Assembly (NCBI RefSeq): GCF_008642335.1
Contig: NZ_CP029191.1
Coordinates: 6,386,001-6,450,000 of the forward strand
Direction: 5' to 3'
Source of the DNA: Streptomyces venezuelae
GTDB lineage: Bacteria > Actinomycetota > Actinomycetes > Streptomycetales > Streptomycetaceae
Length of the DNA stretch: 64,000 nt
The position numbers were made by a program, and so were the translations under genes. The notes beneath the pieces are model-generated. The model was not told the origin of the DNA. It searched no databases and was given only the letters and a program-made list of their open reading frames with translations. This document shows positions 45,229 to 53,603 of this stretch, piece by piece. Each line of letters opens with the position of its first letter. Position 1 is the first letter of the stretch.

Positions 45229-47472
45229 ATGATCCGCAAGCTGACCTCTTTCTCCACCCGACATCGATGGATGACGGTCGTCCTATGGACCGTTCTCGGG
45301 ACGGCGCTCACTTTCGTGGGCGGCGCGATGATGTACGACGTCACCGATTCCCAGGCGGGTGACTTCCTGCCCAAGAAGTACGACTCGGCCGTGGCGCTGC
45401 GCATCGCGGAGGAGGATTTCGGCACCAAGCCCGACCCCAACGCGCTGACCGTGCTTGTCGCCAGGGACGACGGCGGGAAGCTGACCCCCGCCGACCAGCG
45501 GCACATCACCGGCACGGCGGCCGACCTGGGCCGGGAGCGGGTCGTCGGACCGAAGCCCGAGCCGCTGATGAAGGACCACTCGCAGACCCCGCGGGTGTCG
45601 CCGGGCGCCGTGGCACCGGACAAGAGTTTCCGGCTCCTCACGGTGTCGCTCGACGGAAATCCGAATGACCCGGGCCTGCAGAAGGTCTACAAGGAATTCC
45701 GCGACCACGCGGAGGACGCATTCGCCAAGGAGGACCTGCGCGTCGGATTCACCGGCGGAATCGCCTCGACGGTCGACGACGTGGACGCCGAGGAAACCAC
45801 CGGGAAAGTCGTCTCGGCCCTGACGATGGGCCTCATCGTCCTTCTGAACGTGCTGGTGTTCCGCAGCGTGGCGGCCGCGATCGTGCCGCTGATCGCGGTG
45901 GGCCTGATCGGCGGTGTGGCCTCGGGAGCCGTGGTCGGTGCGGCGAAACTCTTCGGGATCGACCTCGACGCGTCCACGCCCTCACTGATCAGCGTCGTGC
46001 TCCTGGGAATCGGCATCGACTACTTCCTCTTCCTGATGTTCCGGTTCAGGGAACAGCTGCGGAACCGTCCCGACCAGGACGCCCGGGAGGCCGCGGCCGA
46101 GACGACCGGGCGGGTGGGCAGTGCGATCACGTCCGCGGCCCTGACGATCGTGGCGGCCTTCGCGACGCTGGGTCTCGCCAGCTTCGGCCAGTTCCGGGTC
46201 CTCGGGCCCGCGATCGCGATCTCCGTGCTCGTGATGCTCCTCGCGAGCCTCACCCTGATGCCCGCCCTCCTCGCCGTGTTCGGACGCGGCATGTTCTGGC
46301 CCGCCCGCGCCTGGAAGAAGGAGCACACCGGCGGGATCGCCGCCCGCCTGGGCCACGCCGTGAGCAGCCGACCGCTGCGGTACGCCCTGGGCAGCCTGGT
46401 GCTGCTCGGCGCGCTCGGCGCCGGTGCCGTCGGCATCAAGATGAGCTACGACCAGCAGGGACTGCACGAGACCGCCGCCGTGCGGACCGCCGAGCAGATC
46501 TCCCGCAGCCTCCCCGCGGGGGTCTCCGACCCGCACACCGTCTACGTACGGAGCACGAACGGCACCGCCATCAAGGCGGGGGCACTCGACGACATGACCC
46601 GTTCCCTGGGCAAGGCCGAGGGGGTCGGCGAGGTCGGCAAGCCCGTCCTGAACAAGGACCGGACGGCCGCGCGGGTCGACCTGTTCCTGAGCGTCAAGTC
46701 CGATACGCAGAAGGCCCGCGACCTGGTCTCGGGACCGGTCAGGGAGACGGCCGCGCGCACGGCCCCCGAGGGCACCAAGGCGTACGTCACGGGAACGGCG
46801 GCCGTCTTCGCCGACATCGCGACGGCCGTGGAGAAGGACCTGCGGCTGGTGTTCCCGGTCGCGGCCCTGCTCATCGCGGTCATCCTCTTCCTGCTGCTGC
46901 GCTCCCTGCTCGCACCCGTCGTCCTGATGATCGCCGTGGGGCTCGGCTTCGTGGCCACGCTCGGCGCGAGCACCCTGCTCTTCCAGCATGGACTCGACCG
47001 GCCCGGGGTGTCGTTCACCCTGCCCCTCGTCCTTTTCCTCTTCGTCGTCGCCCTCGGCACCGACTACAACATCCTGATCACCGACCGGATCAGGGAGGAG
47101 ATGGAGAAGCCGGTCTCGGCCCGGCACGCGGTCGCCGAGGCGGTACGGCACACCGCGCCCGCCATCGCCACGGCCGGCGTCGTGCTCGCCGGATCCTTCG
47201 CCAGCCTCGCCGCGAGCCCCGCGACACAGGAGATCGGCTTCGCCACGGGCCTCGGCATCCTCCTCTCCTCGCTGGTGCTCTCCCTCGTCCTGGTCCCCGC
47301 GCTGGCCGCGCTCCTCGGCCGCGGACTGTGGTGGCCCCGCAGGTCACGCCGGGCGCCGGAACAGCAGCACCATCCCTACCCCGTGAACCACCAGCAGCCG
47401 TACGCGACCACCCCGGCGCGTTTCGCACAGCACGCACAGCACGCACAGCACGATCAGCAAGGACGCATATGA
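45229..47472 (+). CDS. MMPL-family RND transporter
   Basis: The 747-residue protein has the MMPL arrangement: a first helix (MTVVLWTVLGTALTFVGG), a large extracytoplasmic domain, five helices with the family motif LGIGIDYFLFL, then a repeat of the pattern with ALGTDYNILIT in the second half. The paired Asp-Tyr motifs are the proton-relay residues of this family, which exports lipids, siderophores or drugs. The C-tail is hydrophilic with repeated AQHAQHAQHDQQ. The stop overlaps the S33 peptidase start (ATGA, 47469-47472). Ribosome site is weak. Confidence 0.94.
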   Translation: MIRKLTSFSTRHRWMTVVLWTVLGTALTFVGGAMMYDVTDSQAGDFLPKKYDSAVALRIAEEDFGTKPDPNALTVLVARDDGGKLTPADQRHITGTAADLGRERVVGPKPEPLMKDHSQTPRVSPGAVAPDKSFRLLTVSLDGNPNDPGLQKVYKEFRDHAEDAFAKEDLRVGFTGGIASTVDDVDAEETTGKVVSALTMGLIVLLNVLVFRSVAAAIVPLIAVGLIGGVASGAVVGAAKLFGIDLDASTPSLISVVLLGIGIDYFLFLMFRFREQLRNRPDQDAREAAAETTGRVGSAITSAALTIVAAFATLGLASFGQFRVLGPAIAISVLVMLLASLTLMPALLAVFGRGMFWPARAWKKEHTGGIAARLGHAVSSRPLRYALGSLVLLGALGAGAVGIKMSYDQQGLHETAAVRTAEQISRSLPAGVSDPHTVYVRSTNGTAIKAGALDDMTRSLGKAEGVGEVGKPVLNKDRTAARVDLFLSVKSDTQKARDLVSGPVRETAARTAPEGTKAYVTGTAAVFADIATAVEKDLRLVFPVAALLIAVILFLLLRSLLAPVVLMIAVGLGFVATLGASTLLFQHGLDRPGVSFTLPLVLFLFVVALGTDYNILITDRIREEMEKPVSARHAVAEAVRHTAPAIATAGVVLAGSFASLAASPATQEIGFATGLGILLSSLVLSLVLVPALAALLGRGLWWPRRSRRAPEQQHHPYPVNHQQPYATTPARFAQHAQHAQHDQQGRI

Positions 47473-49082
47473 ACACCGCACCTGGCACCACCCGCACCGC
47501 CCTGTCCGCCTTCGCCGCCACCCTCGCCGTCGCCGCCGCGGTGACGGGCTGCGCGACGAGCGCGGCCGACTCCCCGACAAAGGCGGGTGCACAGGCGAAC
47601 ACGTCGGCCGACAACGCCGCGTACACCGCCACCCTCAAGGGACTCGACCGCTACTACCACCAGCGCCTGGACTGGGGGCCCTGCAAGGACCCCGAGCTGA
47701 CCAAGACCGGCACGCAGTGCGCGAAGGTCACCGTCCCGCTCGACTACGCCGCACCGAAGGGCTCCACCCTCTCCCTCACGGTCTCGCGCATGAAGGCCAC
47801 CGGCTCCGACCGCGAGCGCCGCGGCATCATCCAGACCAACCCGGGCGGCCCCGGCGGCCACGGGCTCGGGATGCCCGCGCAGCTGCGGGCCAAGATGACG
47901 CCGCGGGTGGCGGCCGCGTACGACGTCATCGGGATGGACACCCGCGGCCTCGGGGAGAGTTCGGCGCTCGACTGCGGCCTCGACAGCATCTCCTGGTTCC
48001 GGGGCGCGGGCTTCGACCGTGCCTCGTTCGACCGGGTGGCGAAGAAGTCGGCCGACGACGCGCGCAAGTGCGGCAAGAAGTACGGCGACCGGCTCGCCCA
48101 CTACTCCACGCGCAACATCGCGCGGGACGTGGACGTCATACGCGGCGCGCTCGGCGAGCGCAAGACGTCCTGGTTCGGCCAGTCGTACGGCACCTACCTC
48201 GGCGCGGTCTACGCGAACATGTTCCCCGACAAGGTGGACAGGCTCGTCCTGGACAGCGCCATGAACCCCCGTGACTACGGCCTCAAGATGTTCCAGGCCA
48301 TGGGCCCCGCCAACGAGAAGGCGCTCGACGACGTGGCGCGCTGGGCGGCGCCGCGCGACGCCGAGTACCACCTCGGGAAGACGCCCGCGGCCGTGCGGGC
48401 CACCGTCGAGGGTCTGGTCCGCCGGGCCGCGCAGCGGCCGATCGAGGTCGGCGGCGACCGGCTGGACCACGAGTCGCTGCCGTTCGTCCTCTACTTCCTC
48501 GGTACGGACGACGTCGACAACGCCGAGTACGCGAAGACGGTGCGCATGCTGCTCGACGCCGCCGCGGGGCGTGCCGTCGAGCCGTCGGAGCGCGTGGCGG
48601 GGCTCCTCGGCGCCATGTTCCGCACGGGCCCGGACGAGACGGGGACGGGCAAGGACTACGCCTCCACCCTCGCCGTCCTGTGCGCGGACACCACCGCGCC
48701 GGGCAACGCCGAGTGGTACCGGAAGGCCATCGAGAAGGCCCGGCCGAAGCAGCCGGTGTTCGGCCCGTTCCACAACGCGCCGATGCCGTGCGGCTGGTGG
48801 AAGGCGAAGCCGAGCGAGGCGCCCACCAAGATCTCCAGTGACCTGCCGGCCCTGCAGATCCAGGCCACGGGGGACACCCGCACCACGTACGAGCAGGGGC
48901 TCGGCATGCACAAGGCGATGCGCGGTTCCAAGCTGGTGACCGTCCCGGTCCGCACCCACGCGGTCTACGTCGGCTACGCCAACGCCTGCGCCGACAAGGC
49001 GGTCAACGACTATCTGCTGACCGGCGAGCTGCCGGCCAAGGACTACACCTGCCCGCGCGACCCGCAGAAGGACGGTCGCTGA
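47469..49082 (+). CDS. S33-family tripeptidyl aminopeptidase-like lipoprotein
   Basis: The 537-residue alpha/beta hydrolase has a lipoprotein signal with AVTGC (Cys28). The oxyanion-side QTNPGGPGGHG, the nucleophile FGQSYGTYLGAVYANMFP, a likely acid in QATGDTRTTYE and the His in VPVRTHAVYVG match the SlpD/Tap group of Streptomyces secreted aminopeptidases. It should cleave short peptides outside the cell. Translational coupling with the MMPL gene suggests joint handling of a peptide or lipopeptide, though this is inference. Its stop is separated by one base from the stop of the convergent membrane protein gene. Confidence 0.92.
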   Translation: MNTAPGTTRTALSAFAATLAVAAAVTGCATSAADSPTKAGAQANTSADNAAYTATLKGLDRYYHQRLDWGPCKDPELTKTGTQCAKVTVPLDYAAPKGSTLSLTVSRMKATGSDRERRGIIQTNPGGPGGHGLGMPAQLRAKMTPRVAAAYDVIGMDTRGLGESSALDCGLDSISWFRGAGFDRASFDRVAKKSADDARKCGKKYGDRLAHYSTRNIARDVDVIRGALGERKTSWFGQSYGTYLGAVYANMFPDKVDRLVLDSAMNPRDYGLKMFQAMGPANEKALDDVARWAAPRDAEYHLGKTPAAVRATVEGLVRRAAQRPIEVGGDRLDHESLPFVLYFLGTDDVDNAEYAKTVRMLLDAAAGRAVEPSERVAGLLGAMFRTGPDETGTGKDYASTLAVLCADTTAPGNAEWYRKAIEKARPKQPVFGPFHNAPMPCGWWKAKPSEAPTKISSDLPALQIQATGDTRTTYEQGLGMHKAMRGSKLVTVPVRTHAVYVGYANACADKAVNDYLLTGELPAKDYTCPRDPQKDGR

Positions 49083-49083
49083 G

Positions 49084-50145
49084 TCAGACCGCGACCGACT
49101 CCTCCATCTCCTCTTCCTGGGCCTCGGTCTCCCGGGCGCCGACAGCGGCGTCCGGGAGACCGGGGTCCCGGCGTTCCCACAGGGCCGCGACGCCGACGGT
49201 CAGCAGGCCGGCCACCAGCCAGCCGGCCAGCGTCCAGACGTGCTGTCCGAGGTCGTGACCGCCGAAGTACAGGTGGCTGCGGATGCCCTCGACGAAGCCC
49301 GCGCCGTTCCAGAACGCGTGCAGGGACCCGAAGAAGCCGTTCTGCAGTTCGGGCCTGAAGAGCCCGCCGGACGTCGTGAAGTTGAGCATCACGAAGAGCA
49401 CCATCATCGCCAGCGTCGTCCAGCGCTTCAGGAACGTGTGCAGTCCGACGCCGATGAACAGGATGCCCGCCGCGTACAGCCAGGCCATGGCCCACACACC
49501 CCACAGGCCCTGGTGCACCAGGTGGAAGATCGGGCCCGCGAGCGCCGCGCCGATCAGGCTGACGGCGAAGGAGACACCCACGACGAGCCCCGCCCTGGCC
49601 CGCATCCGCAGACCCGCGCCCGCCGCGCCGAGCACGGCGACCGACGCGTACGAGCCGATGCTCACGGCGACGAGCAGGAAGAAGAGGCCCTGGCCCGTGG
49701 GGTCGTCCTCGACGGGCGGCGCCACATCGGTGACCTTGAGCGGCAGGCCCTGCTTCGCGGCGACGGGCGTGAAGAGCTTCTGGGCCGCGGTGGCGCTCAT
49801 GTCGGATCCCGCGGTGGCCACGATCAGTTCGGGCGACTTCGCGTCGGGGACGTAGGCGCCCGCGATGTCGAGGGACTTGAGCGCGTCGACGGCCTGCTCG
49901 CGGTCGGCGAGCGTGCGCACGTCCAGGGCGTCGCCCGCCTTGTCCTTGATGTTCTGCGCGAGGACCTGGGTCTGCTGGCCCGACCCGACGACGGCGACCG
50001 GCATGTCGTTCGGCTCGGGCGTCACGAAGGCACCCATGTACGCCAGGCCCATGCCGAGGCACATCAGCAGGGGTGTGACGAGGTGGAGGAGGACGTGGCG
50101 CAGGGCGTCGCGCAGTCGGGGGGCGGATTCCGCGGTGGCGGACAT
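49084..50145 (-). CDS. Integral membrane protein, YhgE/ABC-2-like topology
   Basis: The 353-residue protein has one N-terminal helix (LVTPLLMCLGMGLAYMGAF), an extracytoplasmic domain (about 45-150, with VAVVGSGQQTQVLAQNIKD and GAYVPDAKSPELIVA) and five or six further helices. This layout is like the YhgE/Pip and ABC-2 membrane proteins, often linked to export. The C-terminus is acidic. It is divergent from a MarR regulator with two palindromes in the shared region, so it is probably repressed by it. No ATPase is adjacent. Function unknown. Confidence 0.8.
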   Translation of the reverse strand: MSATAESAPRLRDALRHVLLHLVTPLLMCLGMGLAYMGAFVTPEPNDMPVAVVGSGQQTQVLAQNIKDKAGDALDVRTLADREQAVDALKSLDIAGAYVPDAKSPELIVATAGSDMSATAAQKLFTPVAAKQGLPLKVTDVAPPVEDDPTGQGLFFLLVAVSIGSYASVAVLGAAGAGLRMRARAGLVVGVSFAVSLIGAALAGPIFHLVHQGLWGVWAMAWLYAAGILFIGVGLHTFLKRWTTLAMMVLFVMLNFTTSGGLFRPELQNGFFGSLHAFWNGAGFVEGIRSHLYFGGHDLGQHVWTLAGWLVAGLLTVGVAALWERRDPGLPDAAVGARETEAQEEEMEESVAV

Positions 50146-50186
50146 GGGAGGGCTCCGGGGGTCGGGACGACAGGGGGCGCCTAGAT

Positions 50187-50227
50187 AGTTGGCATATACA
50201 ACTCTGAGCGATGTTGTACTCTACAAC
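50187..50227. promoter_or_regulatory. Two palindromic MarR operator candidates
   Basis: AGTTGGCATATACAACT (50187-50203) has 5-bp arms, and GTTGTACTCTACAAC (50213-50227) has 6-bp arms around CTC. Both contain GTTG/CAAC half-sites. They are AT-rich against the background and lie between the divergent membrane protein and MarR genes, consistent with autorepression. Confidence 0.65.
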
Positions 50228-50249
50228 CATTCGCGGAGAGGGAGAAATC

Positions 50250-50723
50250 GTGACCGATCGAGACGGGGACAGGCCCGGCGTCCGGGATGCGTCCATCGAG
50301 GTCATCCAGCGGGAGATGACCGCGTTCGCCCGGCGGGCGCGCGCCACCGCCGCACGCATGCACCCCGAGCTCTCGCTCGTGTCCTTCACCCTGCTCAGCC
50401 ATCTCGAGCACCAGGGCGGCTGCCGCGCCACCGATCTGGCCGCGCACTACACGCTCGACAAGTCGACGATCAGCCGGCAGGTCGGAGCGCTGGAGAAGGC
50501 CGGGCTCGTCGAGCGGCGGCCCGATCCGGCCGATCAGCGCGTGCACGTGCTGCACCTCACCGAGCAGGGCAATGAGGTCCTGGCCCAGGTCGGCGAGGCG
50601 CGGCGGGTCGCCTTCCGGGGGCGGCTCGCGGGGTGGAACGAGGCGGATCTGGAGCGGTTCGCCGACTATCTGCTCCGTTACAACGAGGCGGCCGATGGCG
50701 GCGAGGTGCAAGGTCTGGTGTAG
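50250..50723 (+). CDS. MarR-family transcriptional regulator
   Basis: The 157-residue protein has the MarR winged helix (GGCRATDLAAHYTLDKSTISRQ, then GLVERRPDPADQRVHVLHLT with the wing Asp-x-Arg). GTG 50250 is preceded by GGAGAGGGAG; an upstream ATG at 50211 lies inside the second operator and is not preferred. It probably represses the divergent membrane protein gene and itself, being released by an aromatic or antibiotic-like ligand. Confidence 0.94.
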   Translation: MTDRDGDRPGVRDASIEVIQREMTAFARRARATAARMHPELSLVSFTLLSHLEHQGGCRATDLAAHYTLDKSTISRQVGALEKAGLVERRPDPADQRVHVLHLTEQGNEVLAQVGEARRVAFRGRLAGWNEADLERFADYLLRYNEAADGGEVQGLV

Positions 50724-50739
50724 AGGTTCCGGCGAAAGG

Positions 50740-50769
50740 TTGCACGAGACGTCTCGTCTCGTTTAGTGT
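50740..50769 (+). promoter_or_regulatory. Promoter with 14-bp palindrome before glycosyltransferase
   Basis: TTGCAC (50740-50745) and TAGTGT (50764-50769) are separated by 18 bp, and the ATG follows 6 bp later, so the transcript is probably leaderless. The perfect palindrome ACGAGACGTCTCGT (50744-50757) overlaps the -35 box and spacer, which fits a TetR-type operator. No TetR gene is adjacent. Confidence 0.6.
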
Positions 50770-50775
50770 TCCGGC

Positions 50776-51978
50776 ATGACCTCATCACGGCCTGCCCACA
50801 TCGCCATGTTCTCGATCGCCGCCCACGGGCACGTCAACCCGAGCCTCGAAGTGATCCGTGAGCTGGTCGCGCGCGGCCACCGCGTCACGTACGCCATTCC
50901 GCACGCCTTCGTGGAGAAGGTCGCCGAGACCGGCGCCGAGCCCCGGCCCTACACCACGACCCTGCCCTCCCCGGACGCCGACCCGGAGGCGTGGGGCACC
51001 GAGCTGATCGACAACATCGAACCGTTCCTCACCGACGCGATCACCGTCCTGCCCGAACTGGCCCGCGCCTATGACGGCGACGAGCCCGACCTCGTCCTGC
51101 ACGACATCACCTCCTATCCGGCCCGCGTCCTCGCCCGCCGCTGGGGCGTCCCCGAGATCTCGCTCTCGCCGAACCTCGTCGCCTGGGAGGGGTACGAGGA
51201 GGAGGTCGCCGAGCCGATGTACGCGGAGCTGAAGAAGACCGAGCGCGGCCAGGCGTACTACGCGCGCTTCCACGCCTGGCTGGCGGAGAACGGCATCACC
51301 CAGCACCCCGACCCGTTCGTCGGACGGCCGCCGCGCTCGCTCGTCCTCATCCCGAAGGCACTGCAGCCGCACGCCGACCGGGTCGACGAGAGCGTGCACA
51401 CGTTCGTCGGCGCCTGCCAGGGCGACCGGGCGGCGCAGGGGGAATGGGAGCGGCCGGCCGACGCCGAGAAGGTGCTGCTCGTCTCGCTCGGCTCGGCCTT
51501 CACCAAGCAGCCCGGCTTCTACCGCGCGTGCGCCGAGGCCTTCGGGGGCCTGCCCGGATGGCATGTGGTGCTGCAGGTCGGCCGGCACGTCGACCCGGCC
51601 GAGCTGGGGGAGCTGCCGGGGAACGTGGAGGTGCACCCGTGGGTGCCGCAGCTCGCGATCCTCCAGAAGGCCGACGCGTTCATCACGCACGCCGGTGCGG
51701 GCGGCAGCCAGGAGGGGCTCGCCACCGCGACGCCGATGGTGGCCGTGCCGCAGGCCGTGGACCAGTTCGGCAACGCCGACATGCTCCAGGCGCTCGGCGT
51801 CGCCCGGCACCTCCCGATGGAGGAGGCCACCGCCGAGACGCTGCGCGAGGCCGTCCTCGCGCTGGTGGACGACCCCGAGGTGGCCCGCAGGCTCGGCGAG
51901 ATCCGAGGCATGATGGCCGCGGAGGGCGGCACGAAGCAGGCGGCCGACCTCATCGAGGCGGAACTGCCGAAGGGCTGA
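50776..51978 (+). CDS. Macrolide-type UDP-glycosyltransferase (OleD/Mgt-like)
   Basis: The 400-residue GT-B fold protein starts with [19 protein letters not shown], whose His (in AAHGH) is the catalytic base in this family. The C-terminal nucleotide-sugar site reads [21 protein letters not shown], then GGSQEGLA and [10 protein letters not shown]. It closely resembles macrolide glycosyltransferases that inactivate macrolides with UDP-glucose, so a resistance or detoxification role is likely. There is no polyketide cluster nearby. No Shine-Dalgarno precedes the start. Confidence 0.92.
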   Translation: MTSSRPAHIAMFSIAAHGHVNPSLEVIRELVARGHRVTYAIPHAFVEKVAETGAEPRPYTTTLPSPDADPEAWGTELIDNIEPFLTDAITVLPELARAYDGDEPDLVLHDITSYPARVLARRWGVPEISLSPNLVAWEGYEEEVAEPMYAELKKTERGQAYYARFHAWLAENGITQHPDPFVGRPPRSLVLIPKALQPHADRVDESVHTFVGACQGDRAAQGEWERPADAEKVLLVSLGSAFTKQPGFYRACAEAFGGLPGWHVVLQVGRHVDPAELGELPGNVEVHPWVPQLAILQKADAFITHAGAGGSQEGLATATPMVAVPQAVDQFGNADMLQALGVARHLPMEEATAETLREAVLALVDDPEVARRLGEIRGMMAAEGGTKQAADLIEAELPKG

Positions 51979-52037
51979 CGGGGCGTAGCCGAAAGGTGCC
52001 TCAAAGGGCAGTGGAAGCGCTGCCCCCAGGGGCATAA

Positions 52038-52096
52038 GTAACGCTCCGTGACGCGATTGGGTAACGGAGCGGTCATTCGGTAACGCTCAGGTAACG
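52038..52096. promoter_or_regulatory. Four GTAACG repeats with an inverted repeat
   Basis: GTAACG occurs at 52038, 52061, 52080 and 52091. CGCTCCGT (52042-52049) and ACGGAGCG (52064-52071) form an 8-bp inverted pair spanning the first two. The cluster is about 110-160 bp upstream of the -10 box of the next gene and just after the glycosyltransferase. It could be a regulator-binding array; the hairpin could also terminate the glycosyltransferase transcript. Confidence 0.4.
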
Positions 52097-52176
52097 CGCC
52101 ACCATGCTGGAAGGGCCATTGACTCGCCCTGAAAGGTTGACTGTTACCCCCGGCCAAAGGTTGTACACGTCAGATC

Positions 52177-52206
52177 TTGTACGTTGCCCGAACCACTTCC
52201 TAGCGT
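52177..52206 (+). promoter_or_regulatory. Housekeeping-type promoter for CDP-alcohol phosphatidyltransferase
   Basis: TTGTAC (52177-52182) and TAGCGT (52201-52206) are separated by 18 bp. Transcription would begin near 52212, giving a leader of about 34 nt that contains AGGAAG before the ATG at 52246. Confidence 0.6.
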
Positions 52207-52245
52207 GAGATGAACTTTCGCCGAACGCCAGGAAGTTGAACCCCC

Positions 52246-53250
52246 ATGCGCCGAGACATACCGCCCCTCGCCGAGGTGCGCCGCATCACCGAGAAGAAGC
52301 GCGACGCGTGGTGGACCGTGATGCTGGTCGATCCGGTCGCCACGCCGCTCGTGCGGTTCACCGCGATGCGGACGCGCGTCACGCCCAACCAGATCACCTG
52401 GGGGGCGTTCATCCTCGGCCTGGGCTCGGCGGCGTGCTTCGCGTTCGGCGACTGGAAGTGGCTCGCCCTCGGCGCGGTCATCTACCACTTCAGCTTCATC
52501 TTCGACTGCATGGACGGCAAGCTCGCCCGGCTCACCGGGCAGGGCTCCGTCTTCGGCGCCTGGCTGGACTTCGTCTTCGACCGCATCCGCGTGATGGTCT
52601 GCGGTGTAGCCCTCATGTGGGGTCAGTACGACCGCACCGGCGACACCTTCTACATATGGCTCGCCCTCGCCGTCGTCGCGCTCGACACCCTGCGCTACAT
52701 CAACTCGCTGGAGATCTTCAAGATCCGGCACACCATGCGCAAGCAGATCAAGGCGCGCATGCGGGCCGCGAAGCGCGCGCAGAACGAGGCGGAGCTCGCC
52801 TTCATGGAGGACCTGCTACGGGACAACCCCTCGGCGGACATCGAGCAGGACCTGCAGCGCGCCGCGGGCGAGGCGGGCGCGGGCTACGTCACGCAGCCGT
52901 CGGACGAGACTTCTGGCGCCGAGGCGGACGCGGGAGCCGCGCCGAAGCCCAAGGCGCAGGTGATCGACCTCCACCAGGAGTTCCGGCAGAAGTTCCCCGC
53001 GTACCTGCGGATGCGCTCCTTCCTGCTGCGCCACCGTATTCGCGCGCACCTGGTGAGCGGAATCGAATTCCAGATGGGCGTCTTCATGATCGGCCCGCTC
53101 TTCGACGCGGTGATGCCGGTGACGATCGTCTCCGGGGCGCTCCTGCTGGTCTTCGAACTCGCCATCATCTACAAGCTGCTCCTCTCGACGCGTGACTTCA
53201 CGCGGACCATCGATTCCTTCGAGGAACAGAAAGTCGTCACCGCGGCTTGA
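52246..53250 (+). CDS. CDP-alcohol phosphatidyltransferase family membrane enzyme
   Basis: The 334-residue protein carries the complete family signature D-x2-DG-x2-AR-x8-G-x3-D-x3-D: D87, D90, G91, A94, R95, G104, D108 and D112 in FDCMDGKLAR and GAWLDFVFDR. Six membrane helices are expected. It transfers a phospho-alcohol or sugar-phosphate group from or to a CDP-linked donor in phospholipid metabolism; the acceptor cannot be told. Residues about 165-230 form a hydrophilic charged loop (KRAQNEAELAFMEDLL... GAEADAGAAPKPKA) longer than in PgsA. A strong terminator follows. Confidence 0.9.
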   Translation: MRRDIPPLAEVRRITEKKRDAWWTVMLVDPVATPLVRFTAMRTRVTPNQITWGAFILGLGSAACFAFGDWKWLALGAVIYHFSFIFDCMDGKLARLTGQGSVFGAWLDFVFDRIRVMVCGVALMWGQYDRTGDTFYIWLALAVVALDTLRYINSLEIFKIRHTMRKQIKARMRAAKRAQNEAELAFMEDLLRDNPSADIEQDLQRAAGEAGAGYVTQPSDETSGAEADAGAAPKPKAQVIDLHQEFRQKFPAYLRMRSFLLRHRIRAHLVSGIEFQMGVFMIGPLFDAVMPVTIVSGALLLVFELAIIYKLLLSTRDFTRTIDSFEEQKVVTAA

Positions 53251-53270
53251 GCCGCGTACGCGCGAATCCG

Positions 53271-53307
53271 ACGCCGGGCGGGCTGGACACTCCAGCCCGC
53301 CCGGCGT
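53271..53307 (+). terminator. Strong hairpin terminator after the phosphatidyltransferase
   Basis: A perfect 17-bp stem (53271-53287 with 53291-53307) encloses the loop CAC; the arm begins ACGCCGGGCGGGCTGG. There is no U tract, which is common for Streptomyces terminators. It separates this gene from the subtilisin gene. Confidence 0.85.
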
Positions 53308-53408
53308 TGCGCGTGTGGCGCAAAGTGGCTTGTGTTACCGCGAGTTGGGGCCCTTGTGGGCCGGGATGTCCGTTCCGTCGCCCCAGGGCCGGTTTGTTAT
53401 TACGGAAC

Positions 53409-53440
53409 CTTGTTGAACAAGTCACAGCTGTATGTAGGTA
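53409..53440 (+). promoter_or_regulatory. Candidate promoter and palindrome for the subtilisin gene
   Basis: CTTGTTGAACAAG (53409-53421) is a perfect palindrome around one base and includes TTGAAC (53413-53418) as a possible -35 box; TAGGTA (53435-53440) is 16 bp downstream. The leader would be about 155 nt. The stretch 53308-53603 is AT-richer than its surroundings and has no gene. Confidence 0.4.
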
Positions 53441-53603
53441 TTGATCTGCGCGCGTCAATCGGACAGTGTTTCGTCCCAACACCCGGAGATCTTCCGGGCC
53501 GCAAGGGCTGTCGCAACGAACTTGTTGTCACGGCGGCGCCTTGGGTGACAGCTGAATAAATCCCCCCACATCCCCCCACACAGCACTGAGGAGACCCCTC
53601 TTC

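Noticed and set aside
53251..53603. A tRNA or other structured RNA gene in the subtilisin upstream region
   Set aside because: The hairpins are simple terminators or short dyads and no cloverleaf or T-loop sequence is visible.
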